DNA of 64,000 nucleotides from DATBLE01 sp963808815 (GCA_963808815.1 CAWEGI010000017.1:62001-126000); one strand, 5' to 3'. Positions 9,571 through 18,721 are shown, numbered from the stretch's first letter. Program-made: numbers and translations. The notes: generated by a model from the letters alone, not told the origin.

Positions 9571-10316
9571 GGCCGCTGATCTCGACGGGGTCGGTCACCC
9601 GCAACCCCGACTTCACCGACCACCTGCGGATCGTTCGGCACGTCCCGCCCGCCGACCTCGAACTGTCGATCTACCGAGCCTGGGACGAGCGGGTGGTCGA
9701 CGACCTGCACGGCCTCCCGATCGTGGTCGCCCACGCCGACAAGGCGATCGGCGCCACGCTGTCGGGCGACCATCCGGAGCTCGACCGGTTCGACCTGAAC
9801 TGCCGGATCGCGGGAGCGCTCGGAGCGACCACGATCGTCCTCCACCTCTGGGAGCTCCCCGACGGCGACCGCTACCTCGAGCGAAACCTCGCCCAGCTCC
9901 CACGCCTCGCCGACGCCGCAGAGGAACAGGGACTGACTCTCGCGGTCGAGACGATCCCGTGCACCCTCGGCACGCCGCTCGACAACGTGCGCCGCGCCTG
10001 CGAGCGCGACCCGCGTTGCCGGGTCACGGTCGACACCGAGTTCCTCGCGCTCCACGGCCAGCTCGACCGAGCCGACGAGCTGGGCGAGCTGATCGCGCAC
10101 GTCCACGTGAAGGACTTCGACCCGGCGGTCTGGGGCACCAAGCCACGTCGCTATCTCCTCCCGGGGGAGGGCACGCTCGACATCGACGGCTTCCTCGACC
10201 GGCTGCCGTACGACGGCACCCTGACTCTGGAGATGTCCGCGGTGGGCGCGAACGGCGAGATCGACGCCGACCGGCTCGAGGCGGCGGACACCTGGCTGCG
10301 TAGACTCGTCCCGTGA
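9567..10316 (+). CDS. TIM-barrel sugar-phosphate isomerase/epimerase-like protein
   Basis: A 249-residue single-domain protein with the strand-helix alternation of the xylose-isomerase-like TIM barrel (AP endonuclease family 2 fold). Visible are metal-ligand-like segments: IVLHLWELPDGDRY, LAVETIPCTLGTP (Glu ligand), VTVDTEFLALHG and IAHVHVKDF (His pair), then a C-terminal TLTLEMSAV with another acidic residue. The GTG start overlaps the glycosylase stop by four bases and its own stop overlaps proC. Because the fold covers both sugar isomerases and endonuclease IV, and the neighbour is a DNA glycosylase, a DNA-repair role is possible. The sequence alone favours a generic isomerase/epimerase call. 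Confidence 0.7.
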   Translation: MRPLISTGSVTRNPDFTDHLRIVRHVPPADLELSIYRAWDERVVDDLHGLPIVVAHADKAIGATLSGDHPELDRFDLNCRIAGALGATTIVLHLWELPDGDRYLERNLAQLPRLADAAEEQGLTLAVETIPCTLGTPLDNVRRACERDPRCRVTVDTEFLALHGQLDRADELGELIAHVHVKDFDPAVWGTKPRRYLLPGEGTLDIDGFLDRLPYDGTLTLEMSAVGANGEIDADRLEAADTWLRRLVP

Positions 10317-11128
10317 GTCGGCGTGTCGCGATCCTGGGGTGCGGGAAGATCGGCGAGTCATTGCTCGGCGGCCTGCTCAGTGCCGGGTGGCGGGAATCGT
10401 CCGAGGTCGTGGCCTCGTGCCGTCGAGACGAGCGCGCCGGTGAGCTCCGCGGCCACTACGGGATCCAGGCCACGGTCTCGAACGGCGAGGCGGCAGCCGG
10501 CGCCGGACTGGTCGTCGTCGCGGTGAAGCCGCAGGACATCGAGTCGTTGCTCGGCGAGATCGGGCCGCAGCTCTCGCCGGAACAGACCATCCTCTCCGTC
10601 GCGGCCGCAATCCGCACCGCGCGGATCGAAAGCCGGATCGCGGCCGGCGTGCCGGTCGTCCGCGCGATGCCGAACGCGCCTTCGATCGTCCACGAGGGGA
10701 TCGCCGGCATCTGCTCCGGCGCTCACGCCCGCGAGGAGAACCTCGCGCTCGCCGAGGAGTGCCTCTCGCATCTCGGGGCGGTGGTGCGAGTTCCGGAGAC
10801 GTACATGGACGCGGTCACGGCCGTCTCCGGCTCCGGTCCGGCGTACTTCGCGCTCGTGGCCGAGGCGATGATCGAGGCCGGCCTCCTGCTCGGGCTCTCG
10901 CGCGAAGTGACCACTCAGCTCGTCGTCCAGACCATGCTCGGCACCGCCAAGCTCCTCCGCGACGAGCGCATCCACCCGGTCGAGCTGCGCGAGGCGGTCA
11001 CCTCACCGGGCGGGACGACTATCCGCGCGATCCGCGAGCTCGAGGCCGCCGGGGTACGCGCCGCCTTCCTGAACGCGATCCAGGCGGCGATGGAGCGCTC
11101 GCGGGAGCTCGCCGAGGACGACGGTTGA
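10313..11128 (+). CDS. proC: Pyrroline-5-carboxylate reductase
   Basis: This enzyme catalyses the last step of proline biosynthesis, NAD(P)H-dependent reduction of 1-pyrroline-5-carboxylate, in the cytoplasm. The 271-residue length is normal. The Rossmann motif AILGCGKIGESLLGGLL is at the N-terminus, VVAVKPQDIE follows, then VVRAMPNAPSIVHEGI, and the C-terminal dimerisation/active-site signature AVSGSGPAYFALVAEAMIEA with LREAVTSPGGTTI. The GTG start sits in a GTGA overlap with the upstream isomerase, and its stop overlaps the pgl start. The gene is intact and the assignment is secure. Confidence 0.95.
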   Translation: MSRRVAILGCGKIGESLLGGLLSAGWRESSEVVASCRRDERAGELRGHYGIQATVSNGEAAAGAGLVVVAVKPQDIESLLGEIGPQLSPEQTILSVAAAIRTARIESRIAAGVPVVRAMPNAPSIVHEGIAGICSGAHAREENLALAEECLSHLGAVVRVPETYMDAVTAVSGSGPAYFALVAEAMIEAGLLLGLSREVTTQLVVQTMLGTAKLLRDERIHPVELREAVTSPGGTTIRAIRELEAAGVRAAFLNAIQAAMERSRELAEDDG

Positions 11129-11799
11129 ACCCGGTCGATCTCCGCATCGTCGACACCTCCGAGGAGGCGGGCGAGGCCGCGGCGCAGCTGATCGCCGAGG
11201 CGGCGGGGGCGGGCGGGCACATCGGCGTCTCCGGGGGCTCGGGGCCGCGGCCGGCCTACGAGCGTGCCGGCATCCTGCGTCCCGATTGGAGCGCGGTCGA
11301 GCTCTGGTGGATCGACGAGCGCTGTGTCCCGCCCGCCGACGGGCGGTCGAACTACCGCATCGTCCGCGAGTCGCTGCTCGACGGGCTCGCGCGGGCGCCG
11401 GCCGAGGTGCACCGCGTCCGGGGCGAGCTCGATCCCGAGCAGGCGGCGGCCGAGTACGACGCCGCGCTCCAGAGCGTGACCCTCGACCTCGCGGTCATGG
11501 GCATCGGCCCCGACGGGCACACCGCCTCGCTCTTCCCGAACGCGCCTGCGCTGGACGAGACCGAGCGGCGGGCGGTTGCCGCCGAGGCGGGAATGGAGCC
11601 GTTCGTTTCGCGCGTGACGCTGACGCTGCCGGCGCTCGCTTCCGCGCGCGTGATGGTCTACCTCGTCACGGGTGAGGGGAAGGCCGAGGCGGTCGGCCGC
11701 GCGTTCACGGGGGAGCCGTCACCCGACACGCCTGCGAGCCTGGTTCGGGGCGTCGAGACGGTCGCGATCCTCGACCGCGCCGCCGCGGCCGCGCTCTAG
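11125..11799 (+). CDS. pgl: 6-phosphogluconolactonase (DevB type)
   Basis: This enzyme hydrolyses 6-phosphogluconolactone to 6-phosphogluconate in the oxidative pentose phosphate pathway. The 224-residue protein has the family signatures HIGVSGGSGPRPAY, VELWWIDERCVPPADGRSNY and LAVMGIGPDGHTASLFP, all intact. The start is TTG at 11125, overlapping the proC stop as TTGA; no later start keeps the conserved N-terminal strand. Neighbouring genes encode proline synthesis and a glycosylase rather than zwf or gnd, so it is separated from the rest of its pathway in this window. Confidence 0.92.
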   Translation: MNPVDLRIVDTSEEAGEAAAQLIAEAAGAGGHIGVSGGSGPRPAYERAGILRPDWSAVELWWIDERCVPPADGRSNYRIVRESLLDGLARAPAEVHRVRGELDPEQAAAEYDAALQSVTLDLAVMGIGPDGHTASLFPNAPALDETERRAVAAEAGMEPFVSRVTLTLPALASARVMVYLVTGEGKAEAVGRAFTGEPSPDTPASLVRGVETVAILDRAAAAAL

Positions 11800-11827
11800 G
11801 GGTCGAGACCCCAGGGAGCTCGGCCTT

Positions 11828-11977
11828 CTATTTCGGGTAGTAGCCCCACTTGGCCTTCACCGGCGACGCCAGGTCCCGCAGGCGCTGGGCCTCCTCGGGA
11901 TCGATCTGGCCGAGCCGCTCGGCCTCCTTGCGGCGTTTGCGCTGCCGCCGCTCCTCGCGCCATCTCCTCAAGCTCAC
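11828..11977 (-). CDS. Small highly basic protein, 49 aa
   Basis: A small frame starting GTG at 11977 and ending TAG at 11828. It encodes 49 residues, very rich in Arg/Lys at the N-terminus (SLRRWREERRQRKRRKEAER) followed by LGQIDPEEAQRLRDLASPV and a C-terminal AKWGYYPK. The start overlaps the stop of the upstream gene at 11974 (GTGA), the operon junction style used throughout this window, which supports it being real. The amphipathic, charged composition suggests a nucleic-acid- or ribosome-associated helix, but no function can be assigned. It converges on pgl with 28 bases between the stops. Confidence 0.6.
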   Translation of the reverse strand: MSLRRWREERRQRKRRKEAERLGQIDPEEAQRLRDLASPVKAKWGYYPK

Positions 11978-12618
11978 GGCAACAGATCAGACGTCAGATC
12001 CGCGGCCATGTTGCGCTTCGCTGCGAATGCCTGCAGCACGAGCACGGTGTCGGCGACCGGAACGTCCTCGAGGTAGTCCTCGCGCCTCTCGAACGACTCG
12101 AGCACCGACTCGACCGCCTGGATGTAGCCGACGACGTCCTCGGCGGCGATCATCGCCAGCGCGTCACCCACGTCACGCGGGAAGTCGTCGCGGATGCGGA
12201 TCGCGTCGGCGTGGATTCGCGCGTGCTCCCAGTCGCCGAGGACGGAGCAGGCAAGCGCCGCCGCGTAGCGGCCGACCGGCGACTCCGACTCGGCAGCACG
12301 CTCGGCGAGCGCCCAGCGGGCCGCCTCCTCGGCTCCCGGTCCGTCGCCGGCCAGCACGAGCGCCTTCATCGCGCCGATCGGCCGCCCCCAGCTCCCGGCA
12401 GGAGCGTCGGCGTAGCTCTCGCGCCAGCGCCCGGCCGCGAGCTCGAGCCACGGACGGGCATCGCCGCCGTGCATCAGCAGGCAGAGCCCGGCCCCCCAGG
12501 CGGCGTTTCCCATCCGTGTCAACTGCCGCTGCCGCTCGTCGCCGGGCTCGCCGAGCCGCTCCTCCCCGTCCCGGTAACGCCGGGTCTCGTGCTCGAACAG
12601 CACTCCCCAGTCGGCCAT
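11974..12618 (-). CDS. Hypothetical helical protein, 214 aa
   Basis: This protein belongs to no family I recognise. It begins MADWGVLFEHETRRYRDGEERL and continues with Ala-rich amphipathic helices (AAWGAGLCLLMHGGD, LELAAGRWRES, AMKALVLAGDGPGAEEAARWAL, YAAALACSVLGDWEHARIHADAI), a pattern like TPR-type helical pairs. It is cytoplasmic by composition. The ATG at 12618 is preferred over a GTG at 12639 because the conserved-looking MADWG follows it. It is co-transcribed with the 49-aa basic protein through a GTGA overlap. Composition and layout resemble the Ala-rich protein at 41859-42299, though I cannot show homology by eye. Confidence 0.6.
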   Translation of the reverse strand: MADWGVLFEHETRRYRDGEERLGEPGDERQRQLTRMGNAAWGAGLCLLMHGGDARPWLELAAGRWRESYADAPAGSWGRPIGAMKALVLAGDGPGAEEAARWALAERAAESESPVGRYAAALACSVLGDWEHARIHADAIRIRDDFPRDVGDALAMIAAEDVVGYIQAVESVLESFERREDYLEDVPVADTVLVLQAFAAKRNMAADLTSDLLP

Positions 12619-12674
12619 CCGGCAAGTATCGCGGTTCACTCCTCCGAGGCTGGCCGCGCCCCGCCCGACCCGCT

Positions 12675-12719
12675 ATGCTTCGGGGAGTGACGCCCACCGG
12701 GGTGTCGGGCGCCTTCTGA
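12675..12719 (+). promoter_or_regulatory. Possible leader: 14-codon ORF with internal hairpin upstream of helicase
   Basis: The 14-codon frame MLRGVTPTGVSGAF runs from the ATG at 12675 to the TGA at 12719. It contains a GC hairpin (CGCCCACC-gg-GGTG-tc-GGGCG, 12691-12711). It ends 29 bases before the helicase start. This may be a leader peptide or an RNA structure controlling the helicase, but it has no convincing ribosome-binding site. Confidence 0.3.
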
Positions 12720-12748
12720 GAACGTCCGCAGCGCACGTTGCTGCCCCT

Positions 12749-15244
12749 ATGCAGGAAACCACCGCTCAAGTCTTGACTGCTCCTGAGGCGACACGCTCGC
12801 TGGTCGCTGCTGCCGAACGCGCCGCCGTGTGGGCAGGCGAGCCGTTCCTCCATCCGGAGGAGGATCCGGGCCAGGTGCTCACGCCGGGGACCGCCCGCCG
12901 CCGCGCGCTCGACGACGCCCTGTCCGAGCTGGACGCAGGCGCGACAGAGCCGTCGCCCGAATGGAAGATCCGCTACGCGCTGATGCTCGGACTCGAGCGG
13001 GTCCTGAGCGAGAAGCCGCCGCACCTGAAGTCCGGAACGGAGCTGCGCCGTCACCAGGTGGACGCGCTCGCCGGGATGTTGACCGAGCTGATCGCGGCCG
13101 CGCAGCGCCAGCCTGAGGTGGTCGCCGACGAGGCGGAGGACGAGTACGACGAAGAGGAGGACGAGAACGGCGAGAACGGCGAGAACGGGGACAACGGAGA
13201 CCACGCCGTGCACGAGTCCCTCGAGGAGCTCGACACGGCCGACGAGCTCTCGCCGCAAAGCGACCCGGGGGCCATCCGCCGTTACCGGTTCCGGCATCCG
13301 ACGGCGTCGGGGAAGACGATCGCCGCCGCCGGTTTCGTCGAAGCCGCCCGCACGATCGGCGTCCTGATCCTCACCCACCGGCGCCTGCTGGTCACCCAGT
13401 TCAACCGCGAGCTGAAGGACGAGGGTTACGGCGACCGGATCACGCCCGAGATCACCGGGAAGAGCGAGCCGCCCAAACGCGATCCGATCACGATCCAGAC
13501 CTACGCCTGGTTCGCGCGGCACGTCAAGGAGCTGAACCGCGAGGCGTACCAGCTCGTGATCTGCGACGAGGCGCACACGGCGCTCGGCGAGAAGACGAGC
13601 GCCGCGATCCGCAGCTTCCCGGAACCGATCTACATCGGCATGACTGCGACCGAGCAGCTGATCGCGAAGCAGGTCTCCGACGTCTTCCCTGCCTCGGTCG
13701 ACGACCTCCCGCTCGCCGACGCCGCCCGCCGCGGCCTGATCGCGCCCCTCCGGTGCCTCCGCGTCCCGCCCGCCGCGGCCATCAACTCGGTGCCGATCAT
13801 CGGCGGCGACTTCGACCAGGAAGCGCTGGCGAAGGTGCTCGACCATGTCGCGCTCAACCAGGCGGCTGCCAGTCTCTACCGCGACCGCTTCGACTCGACG
13901 CCCGGCATCGTCTACGCCGCCGGCGTCGATCACGCTTACAACCTCGCCCAGGAGTTCCGCGCAGCCGGGCTGAAGGCCGAGGCAGTCAGCGGCCGCACGC
14001 CGCCCGTCCGGCTGGCCGAGATCCTGGCCGCCTACGAGCGCGGCGAGATCGACGTGCTCGTCAATGCGATGCTGCTCGCCGAGGGTTGGAACTCACCGCG
14101 CGCGACCGTGGTGATGCACCTCGCCCCCACCGCAAGCCGGCGCGTCTACCAGCAGCGGATCGGCCGCATCATGCGCCTTCACCCGCGCAAGGAGGCTGGA
14201 GTCGTGGTCGACTTCGTCCAGAAAGGCGCGACCCATTCGGACCGCGTGGTCACGCTCCACTCGCTGCTCGGCGCCGACTTCTACCGCGAGGGCGCCCGCG
14301 TCACGCCGGCGCCGCGCCGTCGGGTGCAACGGCGGGCGCGCCGTCGCCTGTCGCCCGCGCCGTGGCTCGTACCGGTCACGCCTGACGTCAACCGGCGCCT
14401 CGCCGTGATCCAGCGCGAATGGCAACGCGTCGACCCGCGCTATCTCGACGAGGAAGAGCAGCGCTTCTGGGCACGGATCGCCGGCCGCCAGGCCCGCTTC
14501 GACGACCGCGTGGCGCTGGTCGAGAAGCTCAGCGCCCGCGCCAGCAAGGCTGCGCTCGACCAGTTCCTCTTCACCTGCGCCGCCGAGAACCCGAACCGGC
14601 GGCTGCGGCTGATGGCGCTGTCCGACAGGGTGTCGACGCCGGTCGACCGGATGAGCTTCGACGACCTCGTCACCCTCGTCACGCAGGCGCCGCCGTGGGA
14701 GAAGGACCGCGTCCAGGGCGTCCGGGTCCTGCTGCGCGCGATCGGCGAGGGCAAGCCCGATGCGCCCGACCAGATCCTCGCCCGCTGGACCTGGCGCCTC
14801 GCCCGCGCGGTGCGCAAGGTGCTCGACCGCAAGGCGAGCGCCGAGTACCCCGAGGCGAAGCGGCTCCTGGGCGCGCTCGCCAACTCGCGCGGCCAGCGCC
14901 ACGAAGAGAACGCCGTCAAGCTGGCAACAGCCGCCGGGGAGCTCCCGATCGGAACCGCCGCCGCACTGCTCGCCTCCGCCGACGGCTACACGCCTCGCGC
15001 CAACCACCACCTCGAGGCCGCACGCGAGAGCCTCGGCACCATCAGCGAGGTCGCGACCGCGCTCGGCGACGACCTTCCGGCGCCGAAGGCGCATCCGGGC
15101 CGCCGTCGGCGCCGCCGTCGGAAGAAGAAGCCGACCGGTGCGGCTCAGGCCGTCCAGGGCGGCGCGACGCCGAACGGCAACGAACCGGCCTCCGCGAAGG
15201 CCAACGAATCCGTAACAACCGGGCAGGCTTCGGCGTCCGAATAA
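12749..15244 (+). CDS. Superfamily 2 DEAD/DEAH-box helicase, 831 aa
   Basis: An SF2 ATP-dependent helicase with a type III restriction/UvrB-like core. Order: an N-terminal ~110-residue region, then GTELRRHQVDALAGML (Q-motif area). A strongly acidic linker (residues ~126-155, DEYDEEEDENGENGENGDNG) is inserted before motif I, PTASGKT (~184-190). It continues with ILTHRRLLV (motif Ia), DEAH (~272-275), GMTATE (motif III) and QQRIGRIMR (motif VI, ~468-476). The C-terminal ~300 residues are helical and end in a very basic HPGRRRRRRRKKKP tail, likely a nucleic-acid-binding tail. ATG at 12749; the stop is six bases before dipZ. The acidic insertion inside the nucleotide-binding lobe is unusual. Substrate unknown. 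Confidence 0.85.
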   Translation: MQETTAQVLTAPEATRSLVAAAERAAVWAGEPFLHPEEDPGQVLTPGTARRRALDDALSELDAGATEPSPEWKIRYALMLGLERVLSEKPPHLKSGTELRRHQVDALAGMLTELIAAAQRQPEVVADEAEDEYDEEEDENGENGENGDNGDHAVHESLEELDTADELSPQSDPGAIRRYRFRHPTASGKTIAAAGFVEAARTIGVLILTHRRLLVTQFNRELKDEGYGDRITPEITGKSEPPKRDPITIQTYAWFARHVKELNREAYQLVICDEAHTALGEKTSAAIRSFPEPIYIGMTATEQLIAKQVSDVFPASVDDLPLADAARRGLIAPLRCLRVPPAAAINSVPIIGGDFDQEALAKVLDHVALNQAAASLYRDRFDSTPGIVYAAGVDHAYNLAQEFRAAGLKAEAVSGRTPPVRLAEILAAYERGEIDVLVNAMLLAEGWNSPRATVVMHLAPTASRRVYQQRIGRIMRLHPRKEAGVVVDFVQKGATHSDRVVTLHSLLGADFYREGARVTPAPRRRVQRRARRRLSPAPWLVPVTPDVNRRLAVIQREWQRVDPRYLDEEEQRFWARIAGRQARFDDRVALVEKLSARASKAALDQFLFTCAAENPNRRLRLMALSDRVSTPVDRMSFDDLVTLVTQAPPWEKDRVQGVRVLLRAIGEGKPDAPDQILARWTWRLARAVRKVLDRKASAEYPEAKRLLGALANSRGQRHEENAVKLATAAGELPIGTAAALLASADGYTPRANHHLEAARESLGTISEVATALGDDLPAPKAHPGRRRRRRRKKKPTGAAQAVQGGATPNGNEPASAKANESVTTGQASASE

Positions 15245-15250
15245 CCAACG

Positions 15251-16870
15251 ATGGTCCTCGCGATCGTCTTCGCGTTCGTGGCGGGACTGATCACGGCGGT
15301 TTCGCCGTGTGTCCTGCCCGTGCTGCCGATCGTGCTGGCAGGGGGCGTCGGCGAGAACAGGCGCCGCCCGTTCGCGATCATCGCCGGCCTCGCGCTCTCC
15401 TTCCTCGTCTCGATTCTGTTCGCGACCTGGATTCTCGACCGGCTGGGCCTGCCTAAGGATCTGCTGCGCAACATTTCGATCGCGCTCCTGTTCGTGATTG
15501 CGATCGTGCTGATCGTCCCCAAGGTCGGTGAGTGGATCGAGCGCCCACTGACGCGGCTCTCTCGCCGCCCGGCCGGCGACCTCGGCGGAGGCTTCGTGCT
15601 CGGCTGCGCGCTGGGGTTCGTCTTCGTCCCGTGCGCGGGCGTTGCGCTCGCGTACGTCACCGCCTCGGCCGCGTCCGGCGACTTCGGCCTGAAGGCGTTC
15701 CTCGTCGCAGCCGCCTACACGCTCGGCTTCTCGGTCGTCCTGCTCGCGATCGCGCTCGGCGGACGGGCCGCCAGCCAGCGGTTGCGCTCCGGGATGCAGC
15801 GCTTCCGGATCGCCTTCGGCGCCGTCATCGCGGCGCTGGCCGTCGTTCTCCTCTTCAACGTCGACGAGGACCTGGCGAAGGTGTCGTTCCCGACGTCTTC
15901 GCTGTTGAGCGACCTCGGCAAGGACTCCTTCAAGCGCGGCGCCAATGTGGTCGACGATCGCGTGCCCGCCAAGACCGCGTCGGCCGCGCTCCCCGACTAC
16001 GGGCCTGCCCCGAACTTCGCGGGAGTCGACGGCTGGCTGAACAGCCGCCCGCTGACCATGCAAGAGCTGCGCGGCAAGGTCGTCCTGATCGACTTCTGGA
16101 CGTACTCGTGCATCAACTGTCTGCGCACGCTCCCGCACGTCGAGGCGTGGTACCGCATGTACCACAAGGACGGCCTGGTGGTCGTCGGCGTGCACACACC
16201 CGAGTTCGCATTCGAGCACGTGCCGTCGAACGTACGTGCAGCCGTGAAGCGGCTCGGCGTGCGCTACCCGGTCGCGCTCGACAACGAGTACGGCACCTGG
16301 ACCGCGTACGGCAACCAGTACTGGCCCGCCAAGTACCTCATCGACCGGAACGGCCATATCCGCTACGCCCATTTCGGCGAAGGGAACTACTCCGTCACCG
16401 AGGAGAACATCCGCAGCCTGCTCGGCGAGAAGCTCGCCTCGCCCGCCTCGGACCGGCTCCGCGACCTGACCCCGACCGGCCCGCTGACGCCGGAGACGTA
16501 TCTCGGCTTCGGCCGCATCGACCGCTTCACCGGCTCGAAGCTGTACCCGGACAAGCAGGCGACGTACTCCTTCCCGCCGGCGCTGGGCAAGGACGACTTC
16601 GCCTACGGAGGTCGCTGGACGGTGCGCGTACAGCGGATCGTGGCGGGGAAGGACGCTCGGCTGGAGCTCCGTTACTACGCGCGCAAGGTCTACCTCGTCC
16701 TCGGCGGCCACGGCACGGTGCAGGTGCTGGTCGACGGCAAGCCGCATGGTGTCGTGCAGGTCACCTCGGACCGCCTCTACACCCTGGTCGACGGCAGCTC
16801 GATCGACGACGCCGTGCTCGAGCTCAGGTTCTCACCCGGCGTCTCGGCCTACGCCTTCACGTTCGGCTAA
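15251..16870 (+). CDS. dipZ: DipZ-like CcdA-thioredoxin fusion, 539 aa
   Basis: A membrane thiol-disulfide carrier that passes electrons from the cytoplasm to outside proteins. The N-terminal ~200 residues are a CcdA domain with six or more membrane segments and the paired cysteines in TAVSPCVLPVLPIV and FVFVPCAGVALAYV. A thioredoxin-like extracellular domain follows with active site WTYSCINCLRTLP (Cys at ~287 and 290) and the partner region GNQYWPAKYLIDRNGHI. The last ~130 residues form a beta-rich C-terminal domain typical of DipZ. The ATG at 15251 lies six bases after the helicase stop. Roles in cytochrome c maturation or envelope protein reduction are known for the family. CtaA, encoded nearby at 17789, also serves respiration. 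Confidence 0.9.
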   Translation: MVLAIVFAFVAGLITAVSPCVLPVLPIVLAGGVGENRRRPFAIIAGLALSFLVSILFATWILDRLGLPKDLLRNISIALLFVIAIVLIVPKVGEWIERPLTRLSRRPAGDLGGGFVLGCALGFVFVPCAGVALAYVTASAASGDFGLKAFLVAAAYTLGFSVVLLAIALGGRAASQRLRSGMQRFRIAFGAVIAALAVVLLFNVDEDLAKVSFPTSSLLSDLGKDSFKRGANVVDDRVPAKTASAALPDYGPAPNFAGVDGWLNSRPLTMQELRGKVVLIDFWTYSCINCLRTLPHVEAWYRMYHKDGLVVVGVHTPEFAFEHVPSNVRAAVKRLGVRYPVALDNEYGTWTAYGNQYWPAKYLIDRNGHIRYAHFGEGNYSVTEENIRSLLGEKLASPASDRLRDLTPTGPLTPETYLGFGRIDRFTGSKLYPDKQATYSFPPALGKDDFAYGGRWTVRVQRIVAGKDARLELRYYARKVYLVLGGHGTVQVLVDGKPHGVVQVTSDRLYTLVDGSSIDDAVLELRFSPGVSAYAFTFG

Positions 16871-16894
16871 CAGACCGCGTCCCCGCGGGGAGCT

Positions 16895-17779
16895 CTACTG
16901 ATCGGTTGCGGCCGGCCCGCTGCCGCCTTGCTCGTCGCGCTCCTTCAGGAAGCGGGAGAGCTCCGCCGCCAGCGACTCGCCCGACGGGATGTCGGACTCG
17001 TCGATCTCGTCGGCGCGCCGCTCGAGCTCCTCGACGTAGGCAGCGGTCTCCTCGTCGGTCGCGATCGCCTCGCTGACCTGGCGGACGTAGGCCTCCGCCG
17101 CCTCATCGAGCTCGGCGGTGTCGATGTCGGCGCCGAGCAGGTCGGCCAGCCGGCTGCACAGCGCAGCGGCCGCTTTCGGACTCGGCGCCAGCGAGACGTA
17201 GTGCGGGACGGCGGCCCAGAGGCTCGCCGATGGGATGTTCGAGCGCTTGCAGGCGTCGTGGACGACGCCGACGATTCCGGTCGGCCCCTCGTAGCGCGAC
17301 GCCTGGAGGCCGAGCTGCTCGATGAGAGCCTGGTCGGTTGCGCTGCCGGTGACGGGGGCATCGCGGGTGTGCGGCACGTCGGCGAGCAACGCGCCGAGCG
17401 TGACCATCAGCTCGACCCCGAGCTCCTTGGCGAAGTCGACGATCAACCCCGAGAACGTCCGCCAGCGGAGGTTCGGCTCGATGCCGAGCAGGAGAACGGC
17501 ATCGCGCTCCAACCCCTCGGGCCGAGCGTGGTAGAAGACCGTCTCCGGCCAGTCGATCCTCCGCGTGAGCCCCTCCTCGAGCCTCACCTGGGGCCGAGTC
17601 GTCTGGAAGTCGAAGAACCCCTCCGGGTCGATCTCGGCGAACCTCCGCGCGTCCCACGCTTTCGCCAGGTAGCCCGCGGCCAGCGAGGCACCCTGACCGC
17701 CGTCGTTCCAGCCGCGGAATGCAGCCACGAGAACCGGACGCTCGAGTGCGGGACGGCGGGCCACGTGGAGCTCGGCCAT
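16895..17779 (-). CDS. PAC2 family protein (proteasome assembly chaperone-like)
   Basis: A 294-residue protein of the PAC2 family, related to archaeal/eukaryotic proteasome assembly chaperones and widespread in actinobacteria. Visible family features are VLVAAFRGWNDGGQGASLAAGYL at the N-terminus, VLLLGIEPNLRWRTFS, VTLGALLADVPHTRDAPVTG, and GPTGIVGVVHDACKR with PSASLWAAVPHYVSLAPSP. The acidic C-terminal ~60 residues (EELERRADEIDESDIPSGES) resemble the tail of bacterial PAC2 proteins. The exact function in bacteria is not established. It converges on dipZ and lies ten bases after the ctaA stop on the same strand, probably in one transcript with ctaA and selD. Confidence 0.88.
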   Translation of the reverse strand: MAELHVARRPALERPVLVAAFRGWNDGGQGASLAAGYLAKAWDARRFAEIDPEGFFDFQTTRPQVRLEEGLTRRIDWPETVFYHARPEGLERDAVLLLGIEPNLRWRTFSGLIVDFAKELGVELMVTLGALLADVPHTRDAPVTGSATDQALIEQLGLQASRYEGPTGIVGVVHDACKRSNIPSASLWAAVPHYVSLAPSPKAAAALCSRLADLLGADIDTAELDEAAEAYVRQVSEAIATDEETAAYVEELERRADEIDESDIPSGESLAAELSRFLKERDEQGGSGPAATDQ

Positions 17780-17788
17780 CGAGCCAGT

Positions 17789-18721
17789 CTACGTCGAACC
17801 GGAACGCACGGCGGCAACGGGGCGCCACATGAGCGTCACGAACGCGACCGTCGCCGCCCACACCGTCGCCGCGACCGCGACATGGACGAGCACGAGCCCC
17901 CACGGGAGATGCGTCCGGTACTGGATGTCGCCGAGCGCCATCTGCACGAGCACCAGCGCGGCGAGCCCGACGGCGCCGACCGCGTAGCGCCCGCCGATCG
18001 TCGAGCGCCGGGCGAGCAGGTAGCCGATCAGGAACATCAGGCTGCAGCCGAGGACGGCGACCGCGGTGCCGTGCAGCAGGAGAGCCGGGTGCAGCCGCCA
18101 GAGACGGTAGACGTCCTTTCCGCCCGAATGGGGTCCCGCAGCCGTCGCGATCGTCCCGGACGCGAGCAGCGCGAAGCAGGCGATCGCCACGCCCATGCCC
18201 GCGAGCCGCGGCTCGCGGTCGAGCGGCGCGGAGTGGCCCCGGTCGAGGGCGAATGCCTCGACCGCTACGACGACGGCGGCGCCGAGCACCGCGACCGAGA
18301 GCAGGAGGTGCGGGATGACGAGCGCCGGATGGAGATGTGCGTAGACGGTGATCGCACCCAACGGCGCCTGTGCGGCCGTGCCGATGAACGTGGCCACCGC
18401 CACCCACCGCGCCCAGCGCGGCAGCCCGCGCGTCAACCAGGCGCCGACCGCGAGCGCGAGCGTCAGGACGATCGTCACGGTCGCGACCATCCGGTTCCCG
18501 AACTCGATGTACGAGTGATAGCCCTTCTCCGGGAACGGCTGGCCCGGCTGGCATCCGGGCCAGTGCTCGCAGCCCAGCCCGGAGCTCGTCAGGCGGACGA
18601 TGGCGCCCGTCGAGACGATCAGCCACAGCGCCGCGACCGACAGGATCGCGACCCGCCGGAAGGCGGCTGAAGAGAGCTCGAGTGCGCGCAGCCGGGAGAG
18701 GCGCGTGGTCTCGACGTGCAC
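17789..18721 (-). CDS. ctaA: Heme A synthase, CtaA/Cox15 family
   Basis: An integral membrane protein of about 310 residues with eight hydrophobic segments. It converts heme O to heme A for aa3-type cytochrome oxidase. Motifs present are GAIVRLTSSGLGCEHWPGC (first extracellular loop with the cysteine pair), YHSYIEFGNRMVA, HLHPALVIPHLL and LWRLHPALLLHG with the histidines that ligate heme, and GDIQYRTHLPWGLVLVHV. The GTG at 18721 (VHVETTRLSRL) is chosen because sequence further upstream is arginine-rich and overlaps selD. It sits 20 bases downstream of the selD stop on the same strand. The oxidase genes themselves are not in the window. Confidence 0.9.
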   Translation of the reverse strand: MHVETTRLSRLRALELSSAAFRRVAILSVAALWLIVSTGAIVRLTSSGLGCEHWPGCQPGQPFPEKGYHSYIEFGNRMVATVTIVLTLALAVGAWLTRGLPRWARWVAVATFIGTAAQAPLGAITVYAHLHPALVIPHLLLSVAVLGAAVVVAVEAFALDRGHSAPLDREPRLAGMGVAIACFALLASGTIATAAGPHSGGKDVYRLWRLHPALLLHGTAVAVLGCSLMFLIGYLLARRSTIGGRYAVGAVGLAALVLVQMALGDIQYRTHLPWGLVLVHVAVAATVWAATVAFVTLMWRPVAAVRSGST

